Source of the DNA: Amycolatopsis sp. QT-25
Lineage (GTDB): Bacteria; Actinomycetota; Actinomycetes; Mycobacteriales; Pseudonocardiaceae
DNA length: 64,000 bases
NCBI RefSeq assembly: GCF_029369745.1
Contig: NZ_CP120210.1
Span: 6,138,001 to 6,202,000 of the forward strand
Direction: 5' to 3'
Shown: positions 54,187 through 61,293 of the stretch, piece by piece
Layout: the number at the start of each line of letters is the position of its first letter
Numbering within the stretch: the stretch's first letter is position 1
Position numbers and translations under genes: made by a program
Notes under the pieces: model-generated
Seen by the model: only the letters and a program-made list of their open reading frames with translations
What the model was told of the DNA's origin: nothing
Database searches by the model: none

Positions 54187-54657
54187 GTGACGGCGACATC
54201 GACAACGACGGACGCCCTGTCCGTACTCAAGGGCATGTACGCGGCGGAAGCCGGCTACTTCGCGGCGGGCGGCCCGGGCAAGGCGACCTTCGCGCCGCTC
54301 GCCCCGTTCTTCTCCCCCGACGTGGTGCTGCACCAGGCGGACGCCCTGCCGTACGGCGGAATCTGGCGCGGCCACGAAGGCTTGGAGCGGTTCTTCGCCA
54401 TCATGAGCGACACCTGGGAGATCTTCGACATGATGGAGCAGAGCTTCCTGAGCGAGACCAGTCCGCTGGTCGTCCTGACCCGGGTGCACGTCCGCGCGAG
54501 GGCCACCGGACGCGAGCTGAACTCCCCGATCCTGCAGACGATCACCGTCGAGGACGGGCGCGTCACCGAGGTGCGGCCGTTCTACTGGGACACCGCGGCG
54601 ATCGCGGCGGTCTGCACGAACTACCATTCCGCTGATGACCGCCTACCACGATCTTGA
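54187..54657 (+). CDS. SnoaL-like (NTF2-fold) protein
   Basis: 156 residues from GTG 54187; the frame is open from GTG 54136 and the start is uncertain. VLKGMYAAEAGYFAAGG, FFSPDVVLHQADALPYGG.WRGHEGLERFF and TRVHVRARATGRELNSPILQTI are typical of SnoaL-like folds. Substrate unknown. The last 23 bases overlap the lexA-like gene, so the pair is probably translated together. Confidence 0.75.
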   Translation: MTATSTTTDALSVLKGMYAAEAGYFAAGGPGKATFAPLAPFFSPDVVLHQADALPYGGIWRGHEGLERFFAIMSDTWEIFDMMEQSFLSETSPLVVLTRVHVRARATGRELNSPILQTITVEDGRVTEVRPFYWDTAAIAAVCTNYHSADDRLPRS

Positions 54658-55291
54658 GTTGTTCGAGGAAGCCGCTTCGCTGCCGGAGCGCCAGCAGAAG
54701 ATCCTGCTGACCATCCGCGAATGGGTGGTGGAGCACGGATACTCGCCGAGCACGCGCGAGATCGGTGAAGCGGTCGGGCTGCGCTCGACGTCCTCGGTGT
54801 CGAAGCATCTGGCGGCCTTGGAGGAGAAGGGTTTCCTCCACCGGGGCAGCTCGGTCTCGCGGCCCATGGACGTCCGCGCGTTCCTGCCCGGCACCACCTC
54901 GCGTGAATCCACAGAGGACTCCGTGCCGGTCCCCGTCGTCGGTGACATCGCCGCGGGAACGCCGATCTCGGCCGTCGAACACGTCGACGACGTGATGACC
55001 CTTCCGCGTGAACTCACCGGCCGGGGCAACGTCTTCGGCCTGCGGGTACGCGGTGATTCGATGATCGACGCGGCGATCTGCGACGGCGACATCGTCGTGG
55101 TGAAGCAGCAGCAGGAAGCGCACTCCGGTCAGATCGTCGCCGCGATGATCGACGAGGAAGCCACGGTCAAGGTGTACCGCCGTCGCGACGGCCACGTGTA
55201 CCTCGAACCGCGCAACCCCGCCTACGACGTCATCGACGGGGACCGCGCGTCCGTGCTGGGCGTCGTGGTCTCCGTGCTCCGCAGCGTCTGA
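54635..55291 (+). CDS. LexA-like repressor (probable paralogue)
   Basis: 218 residues. Winged HTH: LPERQQKILLTIREWVVEHGYSPSTREIGEAVGLRSTSSVSKHLAALEEKG. S24 peptidase part: Ala-Gly cleavage site in VGDIAAGTPISAVE, catalytic Ser in RVRGDSMIDAAICDGD and Lys in IDEEATVKVYRR. All parts for RecA-aided self-cleavage are present. The second HTH helix (SSVSKHLAALEEKG) differs from the usual SSVAHQLRTLERKG, so it may read a different operator than the SOS box. Whether another lexA exists cannot be seen. Confidence 0.88.
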   Translation: MTAYHDLELFEEAASLPERQQKILLTIREWVVEHGYSPSTREIGEAVGLRSTSSVSKHLAALEEKGFLHRGSSVSRPMDVRAFLPGTTSRESTEDSVPVPVVGDIAAGTPISAVEHVDDVMTLPRELTGRGNVFGLRVRGDSMIDAAICDGDIVVVKQQQEAHSGQIVAAMIDEEATVKVYRRRDGHVYLEPRNPAYDVIDGDRASVLGVVVSVLRSV

Positions 55292-55328
55292 GCGATTCCT
55301 GTCGGTGGTCCGGAGTAGCTTGCGGCCC

Positions 55329-55670
55329 ATGTACGAAATCGACTTCGTCGAGTTCCCGTCCGGCTCGGCCGCGGACTCGAGCCGGTTCTTCGAGAAGGCC
55401 TTCGGGTGGACGGCGACGTCGTACGGCCCGACGTATTCCGACGTCCAGAGCGGCGGCGTGGTCTCGTTCGGCTTCCAGCAGGACACCGCGGCGCGGACGG
55501 CCGCGCCGCTGGTGACGATCCGCACCGAAGACCTCGAGCGGGCAAGGGGTTCCGTCGAGGCCGCGGGCGGAGTCGTCACGGTCGAGCCGTTCTCGTTCCC
55601 CGGCGGGCGCCGGTTCCACTTCCGCGAGCCCGGCGGCGCGGAACTCGCGGTGTGGTCCCCGGATTCCTGA
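55329..55670 (+). CDS. VOC-family (glyoxalase-like) protein
   Basis: 113 residues from ATG 55329, 7 nt after TAGCTT, so probably leaderless. IDFVEFPSGSAADSSRFFEKAFGWTATSYGP, GVVSFGFQQD and GGRRFHFREPGGAELAVWSPD form a single vicinal-oxygen-chelate module pair. It could be a dioxygenase, resistance or lyase protein; unknown. Follows the lexA-like gene on the same strand. Confidence 0.82.
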   Translation: MYEIDFVEFPSGSAADSSRFFEKAFGWTATSYGPTYSDVQSGGVVSFGFQQDTAARTAAPLVTIRTEDLERARGSVEAAGGVVTVEPFSFPGGRRFHFREPGGAELAVWSPDS

Positions 55671-55736
55671 CCTCAGCCGGTGAATCCCAGCACCCCGGCC
55701 ATGAACGCTCCGACGACGGTGACGATGACCTAGGCG
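55671..55736 (-). pseudogene. Possible remnant of a small membrane protein
   Basis: On the minus strand VIVTVVGAFMAGVLGFTG and a stop are preceded by an in-frame stop (TAG), with an acidic/polar stretch before it. It looks like the tail of a degenerate membrane protein. Evidence is weak. Confidence 0.2.
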
Positions 55737-55862
55737 GTGATCGTTTCGGTTTCTTCTGGCTTCTCGGTGGTTCGACGGCTTGACCCGCGCCGCCGAGGGG
55801 AGGTGAAGACTTCGCGGTGAAGACGGCGGTGAACCACATCACACGGCTACCTCGCCCCTTTT

Positions 55863-55909
55863 AGAGCGGGCGCTCTCTTATTGTTCTGGAGCACGCGCTC
55901 TGTTACCGT
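55863..55909 (+). promoter_or_regulatory. TetR autoregulated promoter with two operators
   Basis: AGAGCGGGCGCTCT (55863-55876, perfect inverted repeat) and AGCACGCGCTCT (55890-55901) flank the -35 TTGTTC (55881-55886). The -10 TACCGT (55904-55909) lies 17 bp on and the ATG follows 6 nt later. This is the layout of a self-repressed TetR gene with a leaderless mRNA. Confidence 0.6.
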
Positions 55910-55915
55910 CGCGTC

Positions 55916-56524
55916 ATGCCCCGCCCCCGTGTGCACGACTTGGAAAGGCTGCTCGACGCGGCCGAACACCTCGTCGTCGAGACGGGTGCCCACGGCGTCA
56001 CCGTCCGGTCCCTCGCGGCCGCCGCGGGCGTGTCCAACGGGACGATCTACCACGCTTTCGGCTCGCTCGGCACCTTGCTGGCCCATGTCTGGCTCCGCGC
56101 GGCGGGCGAGTTCCTCGACCTCCAGACCACTCTCGCCGACGAGGTGGAAGATCCGGTCGCGGCGGTCGTGGCCGCGGCGGACACGCCGGCCGCGTTCGCC
56201 GATCTACGGCCGGAGGCGGCCCGCCTGCTCATCACCGTCAAGAAGGAACAGGTCCTCGGCCCGCAGGTCCCCGCAGACCTCGCGGCCGATTTCCTGGCCC
56301 TCGACAAACGCCTGATCACGCTCCTGATCGCGCTTGCCGACCGGCTCTGGGGCCGACGGGACGCGCAGGCGGTCGAAGTGCTGACGACCTGCGTGGTCGA
56401 CCTGCCGACAGCCCTGTTCCGCCGCACGCTCACCGCGGGCGAACCGATCTCCGCGGCCTCCCGGGCCCGGCTCGCCGCCGCGGTCCGCGCCATACTCCTG
56501 CTCCCACCCCCACGGAAGGACTGA
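55916..56524 (+). CDS. TetR-family regulator
   Basis: 202 residues. HTH: LLDAAEHLVVETGAHGVTVRSLAAAAGVSNGTIYHAFGSLGTLLAHVW. The C-terminal ligand-binding half is unrecognised. It precedes an enoyl-CoA hydratase-like gene by one base, so it may sense an acyl-CoA or fatty acid and control its own operon. Confidence 0.88.
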   Translation: MPRPRVHDLERLLDAAEHLVVETGAHGVTVRSLAAAAGVSNGTIYHAFGSLGTLLAHVWLRAAGEFLDLQTTLADEVEDPVAAVVAAADTPAAFADLRPEAARLLITVKKEQVLGPQVPADLAADFLALDKRLITLLIALADRLWGRRDAQAVEVLTTCVVDLPTALFRRTLTAGEPISAASRARLAAAVRAILLLPPPRKD

Positions 56525-56525
56525 C

Positions 56526-57182
56526 ATGCCCACTCTGCGTCAAGACGCCCCGGTGTTCCTGCTGGACCTCGGAGACGACGAGAACCGTTTCTCGCCGTCC
56601 TGGCTGGAAACCGTCCATTCCCAGCTGGACACCGTCGTCGCCTATCCGGATCCGGCGGTGCTGGTCACCGTGGGCTCGGGCAAGTTCTACTCGAACGGCC
56701 TCGACCTCGAATGGCTCACCAGCAACCCCACCCAGGCGGCGCAGTACGTCGCCGACGTCCACGAACTGCTGGCCCGCGTGCTCACCCTCGGCGTGCACAC
56801 GGTCGCCGCGATCAACGGACACGCCTTCGGCGCCGGGGCCATGCTCGCGATGGCGCACGACTTCCGCGTGATGCGCGCCGACCGCGGGTACTTCTGCTTT
56901 CCCGAAGCGGATATCAACATCCCGTTCACGCCGGGGATGGCGGCGTTGATCCAGGGCAAGGTCTCCCCCGCCGCCGCGATCGCGTCGATGACCACGGGGC
57001 GGCGGTTCGGCGGCACGGACGCGCGCGATCTGGGCCTCGTGGACGCCGTCGCCGAGAAACCCGCGCTGCTGGAGTACGCGGCAGACCTCGTTCGCCCGCT
57101 GGCCGGGAAGGACCGCGGCACGCTGTGCGCGATCAAGACGACGATGTTCACCCCGGCTGTCACCGCGCTTCGCGCCAAGTAA
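56526..57182 (+). CDS. Enoyl-CoA hydratase/isomerase family protein
   Basis: 218 residues, short for the crotonase family. VGSGKFYSNGLDLEWLTSN and INGHAFGAGAMLAMAHDFRVM form the oxyanion hole; FCFPEADINIPFTPGMAALI follows. The family's two catalytic Glu residues are not both obvious, so it may be an isomerase such as delta3-delta2 enoyl-CoA isomerase. It is one base after the TetR stop, so a fatty-acid-linked unit is likely. Confidence 0.85.
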   Translation: MPTLRQDAPVFLLDLGDDENRFSPSWLETVHSQLDTVVAYPDPAVLVTVGSGKFYSNGLDLEWLTSNPTQAAQYVADVHELLARVLTLGVHTVAAINGHAFGAGAMLAMAHDFRVMRADRGYFCFPEADINIPFTPGMAALIQGKVSPAAAIASMTTGRRFGGTDARDLGLVDAVAEKPALLEYAADLVRPLAGKDRGTLCAIKTTMFTPAVTALRAK

Positions 57183-57200
57183 AGGGCACAATCGTCGATT

Positions 57201-57575
57201 GTGAGCGAAAACGTCCTGCACGCCGGCGAGGCGGAGTTCAACCGCGTGGTGGAACCGCCGCGCCGCGAGTTGCCCGCCCACTGCAACCGCATGCCCGGCT
57301 CGACCCACGACGCCGACGACGCGGTGACCGCCGCGGACTTCGCCTCCGCACCGGCTCGCGGTGACGCGGACACGCTCGTGGCATTGCCGACCGAGGACGT
57401 CACCGCCAACGGGCAGCCCGCCGTCGCCTGCTCTCTCGGCGAAGCGGCCGACGCCGTCCATCACGTGTGGTCGATCACCGTGTTGTCCTTCCGTGGCGAT
57501 CGGATCCGCGAGATCACGTCGTTCCTCGACGCGGACCTGTTCGCGGAATTCGACCTGTCCCGGACGAAGCCCTGA
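57201..57575 (+). pseudogene. ECF sigma factor, internally deleted
   Basis: 124 residues. The start, HAGEAEFNRVVEPPRRELPAHCNRMPGSTHDADDAV, matches region 2 of SnoaL-tailed ECF sigma factors. The end, WSITVLSFRGDRIREITSFLDADLFAEFDL, matches their SnoaL-like C-terminal domain. The middle, about 200 residues with region 4, is gone but the frame stays open. Prolines replace normal residues in region 2 (EPPRREL, RMPGS), so it is probably decayed. It could still be expressed. Confidence 0.6.
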
Positions 57576-57595
57576 GTGCCGCGCGGAGAAAGGCG

Positions 57596-58375
57596 TTGAT
57601 CGCGCTGGGGGTGGTCGTCACCCTCGTCGGCGCGGTCTTCGGTGCCGCGTTCGCCTTCCAGCGCAAGCTGATCTATCTCCCCGAGGGAGGTCCGCCGCCC
57701 GGCGCCGCCGTCGTCCTGCCCGGCGGCAGGGACGTCACGCTCACCACCTCGGACGGACTGAGCCTCGCGAGCTGGTACTTCCCGGTCGCCGGCGCGAAGG
57801 TGGCCGTGCTGGTCGCGCCCGGCAACGCCGGGAACCGGGTGTACCGCGCGCCGATGGCCCGCGCGCTGACCGCACGCGGGCTCTCGGTGCTGTTACTGGA
57901 GTATCGCGGGTACGGAGGCAATCCCGGCGAGCCGTCCGAGGACGGGCTCAAGCTGGACATCCGCGCCGCGCACGACTTCCTGGCCCGCGAGGCCGGGGCG
58001 CCGCTGGTCTACTTCGGCGAGAGCCTGGGCTCCGCGGTCGTCACCGAACTGGCCGTCGAACGCCCGCCGTCCGCGCTCGTCCTGCGGTCTCCGTTCGTCG
58101 ACCTCGCGTCGGTCGGGCGACTGCGTTATCCGTTCCTGCCGGTCCGGTGGCTGCTGCGGGACGAGTTCCCGACGCGGGACGACGTCGCGCGCGTGCAGGC
58201 ACCGGTGACCGTCGTGTACGGCGCCGCTGACTCGATCGTCCCGGCCCAGCAGAGCCGTGAAGTGGCACGGGCCGCCGGCGCGAGGACGGTCGAAGTCCCC
58301 GGTGCCGAGCACAACGACCCGGCGTTCTCGGACGGGCCGGAACTGATCGACGCCATCGCGGACGCGATCCGCTGA
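57596..58375 (+). CDS. Membrane-anchored alpha/beta hydrolase (BEM46-like)
   Basis: 259 residues if it starts at TTG 57596 (GGAGAAAG seven bases upstream); CTG 57572 is an alternative. A membrane anchor IALGVVVTLVGAVFGAAFAFQRKLIYLP leads into the hydrolase. Catalytic Ser lies in VYFGESLGSAVVTELA, Asp in TVVYGAADSIVP and His in PGAEHNDPAF. BEM46/ABHD-like serine hydrolases act on lipids or esters at the membrane; the substrate is unknown. Confidence 0.78.
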   Translation: MIALGVVVTLVGAVFGAAFAFQRKLIYLPEGGPPPGAAVVLPGGRDVTLTTSDGLSLASWYFPVAGAKVAVLVAPGNAGNRVYRAPMARALTARGLSVLLLEYRGYGGNPGEPSEDGLKLDIRAAHDFLAREAGAPLVYFGESLGSAVVTELAVERPPSALVLRSPFVDLASVGRLRYPFLPVRWLLRDEFPTRDDVARVQAPVTVVYGAADSIVPAQQSREVARAAGARTVEVPGAEHNDPAFSDGPELIDAIADAIR

Positions 58376-58380
58376 CGGGC

Positions 58381-59367
58381 TCAGGCCCGCTTCGCGGTCC
58401 GGCGTAGTGACAGGGAGTGGCCGGGGTTGAGTTTGCGGCCGAGCCGGTCGGCCTTCGGCCAGCGGACGTCCGTCGCCCAGCCCGCCTTCTCGAACAGCCA
58501 GATCAACCGCGCCGAAATGTCGAGCTGACCTCGGCGGACACCGTGCCGGGCGCCGGTGGGATCGGCGTGGTGGGAGTTGTGCCAGGACTCGCCCATCGAG
58601 GCGATGGCGAGCGGCCAGAAGTTCGCGGACTTGTCACGGGCGGCGAACGGACGATCGCCGATCATGTGACACAACGAGTTCACCGACCAGGTGACGTGGT
58701 GCAGCAGCGCCACGCGGACCAGGCTCGCCCAGAAGAACGCGGTGACCGCGCCCCACCACGACATCGTGATCACGCCGCCGAGGACGGCGGGCGCGAGCAA
58801 CGTCACGACGGTGAGCAGCGGGAACAGGCGATCGATCCGGGCGATGTCCCGGTCGGCCAGCAGATCCGGGGCGAACCGCTGCGCGTTGGTCTTCTCGCGA
58901 TCGAACAGCCAGCCCATGTGGGCGTGCCAGAAGCCGCGGGCGAGCGCGGCCGGGCTGGAGCCGAACCGCCACGGGGAATGCGGGTCGCCCTCACGGTCGG
59001 CGAAGGCGTGATGGCGCCGGTGGTCGGCCACCCAGCCGATGACCGGGCCCTGCATGGCCATGCTGCCGGCGACCGCGAGGGCGATCCGCAGGCCGCGGTT
59101 GGCCTTGAAGGCGCCGTGGGTGAAGTAGCGGTGGAAACCGATGGTCACGCCCAGACCGGTGAGGAAGTAGAACCCGGCGGCCAGACCGAGGTCCACCCAG
59201 CCGAGCCCCCAGCCCCACGCGAAGGGGACGGAAGCGGCCAGTGCCAGCAGAGGCACCACCGCGAACAGCTTGACGAGAAAGTTTTCGGTGTTGGACTGCT
59301 CCCCGGACAACAGGGGCTGTGGCGCCTGCCGCTCTGCGCTGTCCGGGTTGTTTAGAACTGAAGTCAT
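58381..59367 (-). CDS. Acyl-CoA / fatty-acid delta-9 desaturase
   Basis: 328 residues. The three histidine boxes of membrane di-iron desaturases are complete: HRYFTH, HRRHH and HNSHH. Hydrophobic stretches flank them (VVPLLALAASVPFAWGWGL; LGLAAGFYFLTGLGVTIGF; LLTVVTLLAPAVLGGVITM). It should put a cis double bond into a stearoyl chain, with a ferredoxin or ferredoxin-reductase supplying electrons; no such partner is in view. Similar to the mycobacterial DesA3 type. Confidence 0.93.
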   Translation of the reverse strand: MTSVLNNPDSAERQAPQPLLSGEQSNTENFLVKLFAVVPLLALAASVPFAWGWGLGWVDLGLAAGFYFLTGLGVTIGFHRYFTHGAFKANRGLRIALAVAGSMAMQGPVIGWVADHRRHHAFADREGDPHSPWRFGSSPAALARGFWHAHMGWLFDREKTNAQRFAPDLLADRDIARIDRLFPLLTVVTLLAPAVLGGVITMSWWGAVTAFFWASLVRVALLHHVTWSVNSLCHMIGDRPFAARDKSANFWPLAIASMGESWHNSHHADPTGARHGVRRGQLDISARLIWLFEKAGWATDVRWPKADRLGRKLNPGHSLSLRRTAKRA

Positions 59368-59510
59368 GTCGCCGTTTCTTGTCGATTGCCAGGACCGGTA
59401 TCGGCTGTGTCAGCCGATGTCGCGGCTCGGCGCTCGGAAGGCGACGCCCGCGACGAATTCTGCGCGAGCGTGCTTGGCCAACACGACACCCAAAACGTTG
59501 ATCTGCTCCG

Positions 59511-59732
59511 TCAACGAACGGCGTCGGCCGAAGGTTCCGGTGTGGGATAAGAAGGTTCGCGAAAAAGATCCATGTATCGCTCGCCTTGCGGGGTCGCGGG
59601 GTCGTGCCGCTCGACCTGGGTGTCGAGCGGGTGGCTGAACAGCGCACTGTCGGTGCTGTGAGTTTTGACTGTAGAACCTTTCGAAGGGACCGCTGGTTCG
59701 CGGTCTTCGGCGAGGCCGGGGGCGAATTCCAC
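59511..59732 (-). CDS. Hypothetical small protein (doubtful)
   Basis: 73 residues from GTG 59732 (GAGGCGG before it) to 59511. No domain, no membrane segment. Codon third positions are mixed, and the region 59368-59823 otherwise lacks coding signal. It could be a chance frame in a decaying spacer. It lies upstream of the desaturase on the same strand. Confidence 0.3.
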   Translation of the reverse strand: MEFAPGLAEDREPAVPSKGSTVKTHSTDSALFSHPLDTQVERHDPATPQGERYMDLFREPSYPTPEPSADAVR

Positions 59733-59784
59733 CCGCCTCGTGCCGGATCGGCGTCGCGCATGAGGCTCCGCCGCTCACCATGAT

Positions 59785-59816
59785 ACACGCCCTGGGGCCG
59801 GAACCCCAGGGCGTGT
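59785..59816 (-). terminator. Hairpin after the nitroreductase-hemerythrin gene
   Basis: Perfect 13-bp stem ACACGCCCTGGGG (59785-59797) / CCCCAGGGCGTGT (59804-59816), 6-nt loop, 7 bp after the stop at 59824. No U-tract follows. Confidence 0.65.
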
Positions 59817-59823
59817 GTACCGA

Positions 59824-60675
59824 TCAGCCGGGCGCCGTCACGTTGAGTGCCGTCACCACCGTTCGCTCTTCGTGAGCGAAGTGCGCTTCGAGCTTCCCCG
59901 CGAGCTCATCGAAGTCGTCACGCAAGAGAACAGGGTCACTCTCCCCGTGGACGTAGCCCTCCACGAGCTCGCGGATGCGCTTCTGCAACGTCGCGACGAC
60001 GACGTGGTCTTCCCCGAGCCTCGTCAGCGTCGGAGCCAGAGCGGGAAACCGTTGGGCCAACATAGGAAACGCGCCCATGTCCTCACCGGTATGATGCTTG
60101 GTCAACGCGTCGCAGAACGAAACACAATGTGCCCGCAGGGGTTTCGCTATGCCGAGCGACTCCGCGCGGCCCGCCACGATCTCGTCCACCCCGGCGCGCA
60201 GCGTCTTGAGTTCCTCCCGCAGCCAGTCGTGGACCTCCACCAGGAAGTCCCCCATCCCCCGCACCCGGTCGTCGATCCGGTGCAAGACCACGACTGGCAT
60301 CTCGCGCGAAGTTTTCGCCTGATAGTCGGCAAATCCCCGCTCCTCGGCGACGATCCGCGCGAACAACGCGTCCCGTTCCGCCGCGGACGGAACGGCCGCG
60401 ATCGCCTCATAGGTCTCGGCGCCGGTCTCGATCGTGACCCGATGGTCGCGCCGGATGTTGTGGTACCACCCCGGGTGGGACGGAGATCCCATGTTGGAAG
60501 CGACGACGACGGTCTTGCCGTCGATTTCGAGGTATCCCAAGGGATTCGTCCGCCGCTTACCGCTCTTGGCACCCGTGGTGGTGAGCAGGATCAGCTGCCA
60601 CCCCTCGAACCTGCCGCCGAGATTTCCTTTGGTACGCCTGAATTCCTCGATCACCTGGTCGTTGAAGCCGGTCAA
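59824..60675 (-). CDS. F420-type nitroreductase fused to a hemerythrin domain
   Basis: 283 residues from TTG 60675 with AAAGGA about 7 bases upstream. The N-terminal half (FNDQVIEEFRRTKGNLGGRF, LILLTTTGAKSGKRRTNPLGY, SNMGSPSHPGWYHNI) is a deazaflavin-dependent nitroreductase of the DDN family, which uses F420H2. From about residue 150 a hemerythrin HHE domain follows, with iron-ligand type sites in VHDWLREE, KHHTGEDMGAFPML, LGEDHVVV and HFAHEERTV. The fusion suggests a redox enzyme coupled to oxygen, NO or metal sensing. Confidence 0.85.
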   Translation of the reverse strand: MTGFNDQVIEEFRRTKGNLGGRFEGWQLILLTTTGAKSGKRRTNPLGYLEIDGKTVVVASNMGSPSHPGWYHNIRRDHRVTIETGAETYEAIAAVPSAAERDALFARIVAEERGFADYQAKTSREMPVVVLHRIDDRVRGMGDFLVEVHDWLREELKTLRAGVDEIVAGRAESLGIAKPLRAHCVSFCDALTKHHTGEDMGAFPMLAQRFPALAPTLTRLGEDHVVVATLQKRIRELVEGYVHGESDPVLLRDDFDELAGKLEAHFAHEERTVVTALNVTAPG

Positions 60676-60755
60676 TGCGGTCCTTTCCCGTCGATGTGTC
60701 GACAGGAGGGCACGGAAACCAGCACCGGAACGAGCACACAAGCCTTGACTCACCC

Positions 60756-60797
60756 GGGTTGGGGCGGGTTTCGCCCGGGTGCGGGCGGGTTTCGCCT
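60756..60797. repeat. Two 20/21-nt repeats
   Basis: GGGTTGGGGCGGGTTTCGCC and GGGTGCGGGCGGGTTTCGCC lie 21 nt apart, with a partial third (GAGTTTCGG). They sit upstream of the nitroreductase-hemerythrin gene (minus strand). Confidence 0.5.
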
Positions 60798-60979
60798 GAG
60801 TTTCGGACGCAGCGCATGGAGGCGTCATCCCACGGACGCGGGGATGATCGGATGCGAGAGACGGTGTGTGCCGATCTCTGGTGGCTGAGTAGCCGCTACC
60901 TCCATGCGTAGGCCCATACGGGGCTCGGGAACGACGTTAGCACAGGGTCCGGCCGTCGCGCACGAGCCTTGCCCGCCTT

Positions 60980-61210
60980 CGTCCTTTACACCTTCACCTT
61001 TTGTGCTTTCGCGCTTTCGCTTCTTCGCTCACTTTCGCGCCTTCGCGCCTTCGCGCCTTCGCTCACTTTCGCGCCTTCGCGCCTTCGCTGGCTTTCGTAC
61101 TTTCGCGCCCTCGCCCTCTCGCACCCTCCGCGCCTTCGTGCCTATCGTGCGTCCTCGTCCTTCGCGCGTCTTCGCTCTTCATCTCCTTCGCACCTCTAAC
61201 ACGCTTCAGA
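60980..61210. repeat. Pyrimidine-rich low-complexity tract
   Basis: About 230 bp on the plus strand is nearly all C and T broken by G, built from degenerate repeats of GCGCCTTC and CTTTCGCG; clusters of exact GCGCCTTCGCGCCTTCGC occur at 61040-61095. All three frames are open for stretches, so no reading frame is favoured. The remainder of 60676-61293 holds no gene. Confidence 0.7.
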
Positions 61211-61293
61211 GCTTTCTCTGCACGTGCATTCGAATTCTCCCCACTGGGCCATTAGGGCTAGCACATCTGTTCTATATGGAGTAGCGTGAAGTC

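Noticed and set aside
60980..61210. CRISPR array in the repeat-rich tract
   Set aside because: Repeats are 8-9 nt, degenerate and without unique spacers.
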